A DNA stretch of 36,317 bases, from positions 1 through 36,317 of the forward strand of contig JAFZNO010000059.1 of NCBI GenBank assembly GCA_017552985.1, read 5' to 3'. Shown here piece by piece: positions 33,504 to 36,317 of the stretch. Numbering within the stretch: the stretch's first letter is position 1; the number at the start of each line of letters is the position of its first letter. Under the pieces are notes generated by a model. The model was not told where the DNA came from, did no database searches, and was given only the letters and a program-made list of their open reading frames with translations. The position numbers were made by a program, and so were the translations under genes. This stretch comes from Lachnospiraceae bacterium (GTDB lineage: Bacteria; Bacillota; Clostridia; Lachnospirales; Lachnospiraceae).

Positions 33504-35732
33504 ATGGAAAGCATAAAGGGATACGTGGACCGCATTACGTACCAGAATACGGAGAATGGCTATACCGTGATCCGTCTCCTAATTGGGGAGAAGGAATTGA
33601 TTTGCGTGGGCTATTGCATGGGCATTTCCCAGGGAGAAACGATCGAAGCCTGGGGAGAATATGAGATGCACCCCACCTATGGCAAGCAATTTCATATTTC
33701 GGAGTACGTGGTGACAATGCCCACGGACCGGCTTGGCATGGAACGGTATCTGGGCTCCGGCGCCATCAAGGGCGTGGGAGAAAAGCTTGCAGCCAGGATT
33801 GTAAAGACCTTTGGCGACGATACGATGCGCATCATCGAGGAAGAACCGGAAAGGCTTGCACAGATCAAGGGCATCAGCCTCCAGATGGCGCAGAAAATCG
33901 CGGTGCAGATGGAAGAAAAAAAGGATCTGCGTGAGGCGATGGTGTATCTCGCGGGCTTTGGGATTTCCAATCATCTGGCAGTAAAAATCTATGAAAAATA
34001 TCAAACGGACGTCTACCGGATCCTGCGTGAGAATCCCTATCAGCTTGCGGATGACGTACACGGCGTTGGCTTCCGGATCGCGGACGAGATCGCCGCGAAG
34101 GTCGGGATCCAAGCGGATTCGGACTATCGGATCCGCTGCGGCATTTTGTACGTGTTGCAGCAGGCGACCATGGAAGGCCACGTTTACCTTCCCTTTGAGG
34201 AATTGTTGCCGCGGGCGTCAGAACTCCTGGGGGTATCGGAGGAGGCGGTCCGTCTTCAGGTGGACAACGCGGTGATGGACCGCAAGCTTGTCGCCAAGGG
34301 AAATGCAGTTTTCCCGTCCTCTTACTACTATGCGGAGCTTTCCTGCGCCAAAATGCTGCATGACTTAAACGTGTCCATGGATCAGGGGCTGAAGACGCCT
34401 TCCCAGGAGGAGGCTTTGAAGAAGCGCCTTGAAAAACTTGCGTCCCGGCAGGGAATGGAACTGGACGAGCTACAGATGCATGCAGTAATGGAGTGCATCC
34501 GGAACGGCATTTTCATTCTGACGGGCGGTCCCGGAACGGGAAAGACCACCACCATCAACGTGATCATCCGGTATTTTGAGTCGGAAGGTCTGGACATTTT
34601 CCTGGCGGCGCCCACGGGCCGCGCGGCAAAGCGCATGACGGAGACGACGGGATTTGAGGCGAGGACCATCCACCGCATGTTGGAGCTTAACAGCGCGCTG
34701 TCGGAGGATGACGGGCACCGCGTCAGTTTCGAGAGAAATGAGGAGAATCCCCTGGAGGCCGACGTGGTGATCATCGACGAGACTTCCATGGTGGACGTGA
34801 GGATTTTTCAGGCTCTTTTGAAGGCAATCGTCCCGGGGACAAGGCTGATCCTGGTGGGGGACGCGTCGCAGCTTCCCAGCGTTGGCCCTGGACAGGTGCT
34901 TCGTGACCTGTTGAACAGCAAATGCTTTGCCAGCGTTGAATTACAAAAGATTTACCGGCAGGACGAGGGCAGCGACATTGTCGTGAATGCCCATCTGATC
35001 GATCAGGGCCGGGAGATCCGCATGGATAATCATTCCAAGGACTTTTTTATGCTGGAGAGAAATGATCCGGCAGTGATCTATAAACACTTGATCCAGTTGA
35101 TCCGGGACAAGCTTCCCGGCTACGTGCACTGCACGCCCTTTGACGTGCAGGTGCTGACGCCAATGCGCAAGGGACCGCTTGGCTGTGAGACACTCAATGG
35201 GATCCTTCAGCAATACTTAAATCCTCCGGAACCCGCGAAGGCCGAGCACGTCTCGGGGGAGGTCACCTATCGCGCCGGCGACAAGGTGATGCAGGTGAAA
35301 AATAATTATCAGCTGGAGTGGGAGGTCATTGGCAAATATAACATTGTGATCGACAGGGGAACCGGCGTGTTTAACGGTGACATGGGGCGCATTGCGGAGA
35401 TTGACGAGACTTCCTCGCAACTTGTCGTTGAGTTTGACGAGGGGAAGCGCGTGACGTATCCCTTTGGGGAATTGGATCAGTTGGAGCTTTCCTACGCCAT
35501 CACCATACATAAGTCCCAGGGAAGTGAATATCCGGCCGTTCTTTTGCCGCTTCTTGGCGGACCCAAAATGCTGTTTACCAGGAACCTCTTATACACGGCC
35601 ATTACCAGGGCAAAGAGCTGCGTGACCATTTTGGGAAAAAGCGATACGGTCCGGGAGATGATCGCGAACGGGAAAGAAAACAAGCGTTACACGGCGCTGG
35701 AGGAGCGGATCCGTGAATTAAGCGCACGTTAA
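33504..35732 (+). CDS. recD2: RecD2-type SF1B DNA helicase
   Basis: A 742-residue RecD2. The N-terminal OB/helix-hairpin-helix part (residues ~1-200) holds GYVDRITYQNTENGYTVIRL, GSGAIKGVGEKLAARIVKTFG and YQLADDVHGVGFRIADEIA. The helicase core has Walker A LTGGPGTGKTTTINVI with Lys347, Walker B VVIIDETSMVD, GDASQLPSVGPGQVLRDLL, and ends with LSYAITIHKSQGSEYPAVLLPL and LLYTAITRAKSCV. RecD2 acts without RecBC as a 5'-3' helicase in replication-fork and repair work. TTGGAGGTG (33492-33500) sets ATG 33504. It starts after the mreB terminator; its own promoter is not clear. The comF frame begins 11 bases after its stop. Confidence 0.95.
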   Translation: MESIKGYVDRITYQNTENGYTVIRLLIGEKELICVGYCMGISQGETIEAWGEYEMHPTYGKQFHISEYVVTMPTDRLGMERYLGSGAIKGVGEKLAARIVKTFGDDTMRIIEEEPERLAQIKGISLQMAQKIAVQMEEKKDLREAMVYLAGFGISNHLAVKIYEKYQTDVYRILRENPYQLADDVHGVGFRIADEIAAKVGIQADSDYRIRCGILYVLQQATMEGHVYLPFEELLPRASELLGVSEEAVRLQVDNAVMDRKLVAKGNAVFPSSYYYAELSCAKMLHDLNVSMDQGLKTPSQEEALKKRLEKLASRQGMELDELQMHAVMECIRNGIFILTGGPGTGKTTTINVIIRYFESEGLDIFLAAPTGRAAKRMTETTGFEARTIHRMLELNSALSEDDGHRVSFERNEENPLEADVVIIDETSMVDVRIFQALLKAIVPGTRLILVGDASQLPSVGPGQVLRDLLNSKCFASVELQKIYRQDEGSDIVVNAHLIDQGREIRMDNHSKDFFMLERNDPAVIYKHLIQLIRDKLPGYVHCTPFDVQVLTPMRKGPLGCETLNGILQQYLNPPEPAKAEHVSGEVTYRAGDKVMQVKNNYQLEWEVIGKYNIVIDRGTGVFNGDMGRIAEIDETSSQLVVEFDEGKRVTYPFGELDQLELSYAITIHKSQGSEYPAVLLPLLGGPKMLFTRNLLYTAITRAKSCVTILGKSDTVREMIANGKENKRYTALEERIRELSAR

Positions 35733-35743
35733 AATACGGGAGG

Positions 35744-36317
35744 TTGGCTACGAGGGGAATTGGCTCGGGAAATAACGGAATAAAATGGGCGGAGGCCGCA
35801 AAACAACTTCTTTTTCCGAGAAGATGTCCCGTCTGTGACGGCATTGTGACGCCGCAGGGGGAAAAGATCTGTTTTGGCTGCCTGAAAAAGCTTAAGCCGG
35901 TCACGGCCCCCTGGTGCATGATCTGTGGAAAAGGTTTGGCGGCGGAGGGGACGCTCTGCGAAGAATGCAGGAAGGGCAGGATGCACGCGTACCGGCGCGC
36001 GAGGGCCCTTTACGACTATCCGAGCATTGCACCCTCCGTCTATCGGTTTAAGTACGGCGGCAGGCGGGAATACAAGGATTTTTTCGGGGAGGAAATGGCG
36101 CGGTATTTGGGGGAATTTATCCGCGTGACGGGGGCGGAAGGTTTGATCCCGGTGCCCCTGCACCCAAAGCGCATGCGTAAGCGCGGATATAACCAGGCGG
36201 CAGAGCTTGCAAAGGTTCTGGGCCGGGAACTGGGCCTTCCCGTATATGAAAATATCCTGTTCCGGGTGAAAAATACGGCTCCCTTAAAGGAACAAAATTA
36301 TAAAGAAAGACAAAATA
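35744..36317 (+). CDS. comF: ComF family phosphoribosyltransferase-like protein (3' end cut)
   Basis: The frame is open to the right edge and gives ~191 residues. It has a Cys4 zinc module (RRCPVCDG...CFGCLKKL), a second Cys cluster (CMICGKGL...CEECRKG), and the PRTase-like stretch LIPVPLHPKRMRKRGYNQAAELAKVLG. ComF proteins help take up single-stranded DNA in competence and are present in many non-competent species. The start is uncertain: no ATG or GTG precedes the first Cys pair in frame, and the only standard candidate is TTG 35744, which touches its GGGAGG box (35738-35743). The window ends before the final PRPP-binding part. Confidence 0.85.
   Translation, partial: MATRGIGSGNNGIKWAEAAKQLLFPRRCPVCDGIVTPQGEKICFGCLKKLKPVTAPWCMICGKGLAAEGTLCEECRKGRMHAYRRARALYDYPSIAPSVYRFKYGGRREYKDFFGEEMARYLGEFIRVTGAEGLIPVPLHPKRMRKRGYNQAAELAKVLGRELGLPVYENILFRVKNTAPLKEQNYKERQN

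Noticed and set aside
1-36317. Search for tRNA, rRNA, CRISPR arrays, insertion sequences, prophage or toxin-antitoxin genes
   Set aside because: No cloverleaf-like, regularly spaced repeat, transposase or integrase signal was seen on either strand, and the space between genes is too small to hide most of these.

Overview
The window is a dense, gene-rich chromosomal segment in which every convincing gene reads on the + strand. It looks like a member of the Lachnospiraceae (Bacillota, Clostridia) of about 50% GC. This is inferred from the Gram-positive gene content (ftsE-ftsX-PcsB-like hydrolase-S41 protease-uvrB-uvrA order, recD2, CvfB, YolD-like/UmuC pair, CPBP protease, 7TM histidine kinase), strong AGGAGG-type ribosome binding sites and a reversed-domain GH3 enzyme of the kind known from rumen and gut Clostridia. 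I see no rRNA, tRNA, CRISPR array, insertion sequence or prophage gene. Apart from the cut ends, no stretch over 300 bases lacks a gene.

Layout. 1-156: the 3' end of a probable flavoprotein gene and its terminator. 196-5839: a large multi-spanning membrane protein, a 7TM histidine kinase and NarL-type response regulator, a small cytosolic protein, a lipoprotein and TatD nuclease, packed as one operon. 5898-8943: DUF445 protein, zinc-dependent phospholipase C-like protein and Atg22-like MFS transporter. 8930-11110: YolD-like protein, a small membrane protein with a basic Cys-rich tail and a UmuC-type Y-family polymerase. 11162-18657: glycerol-1-phosphate dehydrogenase-like enzyme, a GH3 glycosidase with reversed domain order, CPBP protease, acyl-ACP thioesterase, CvfB-like S1 protein and glycerophosphodiester phosphodiesterase. 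18796-24370: a PucR/CdaR-type regulator, then FtsE, FtsX, an M23 murein hydrolase with coiled coil and an S41 protease, a division and wall-remodelling cluster. 24404-32142: terminator and promoter, uvrB, two small unknown genes, uvrA, and a Suv3-like helicase coupled to uvrA. 32184-36317: promoter, mreB, terminator, recD2 and the start of comF.

How the genes fit together. FtsEX would gate the PcsB-like hydrolase through its coiled coil. UvrA and UvrB form the damage-recognition part of nucleotide excision repair, and UmuC, RecD2 and ComF add lesion bypass, helicase and DNA-uptake functions. The two-component system probably senses an envelope signal, given its membrane and lipoprotein neighbours.

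Most worth a second look: the Suv3-like helicase with a C-terminal Cys4 knuckle translationally coupled to uvrA; the two unknown small genes between uvrB and uvrA; the YolD/small-membrane-protein/UmuC cassette; the reversed GH3; the nested inverted repeats before the PucR-type regulator; and a clear excess of the tetranucleotide ACGT over ATGT. I found no wholly new multi-gene system that I can defend.
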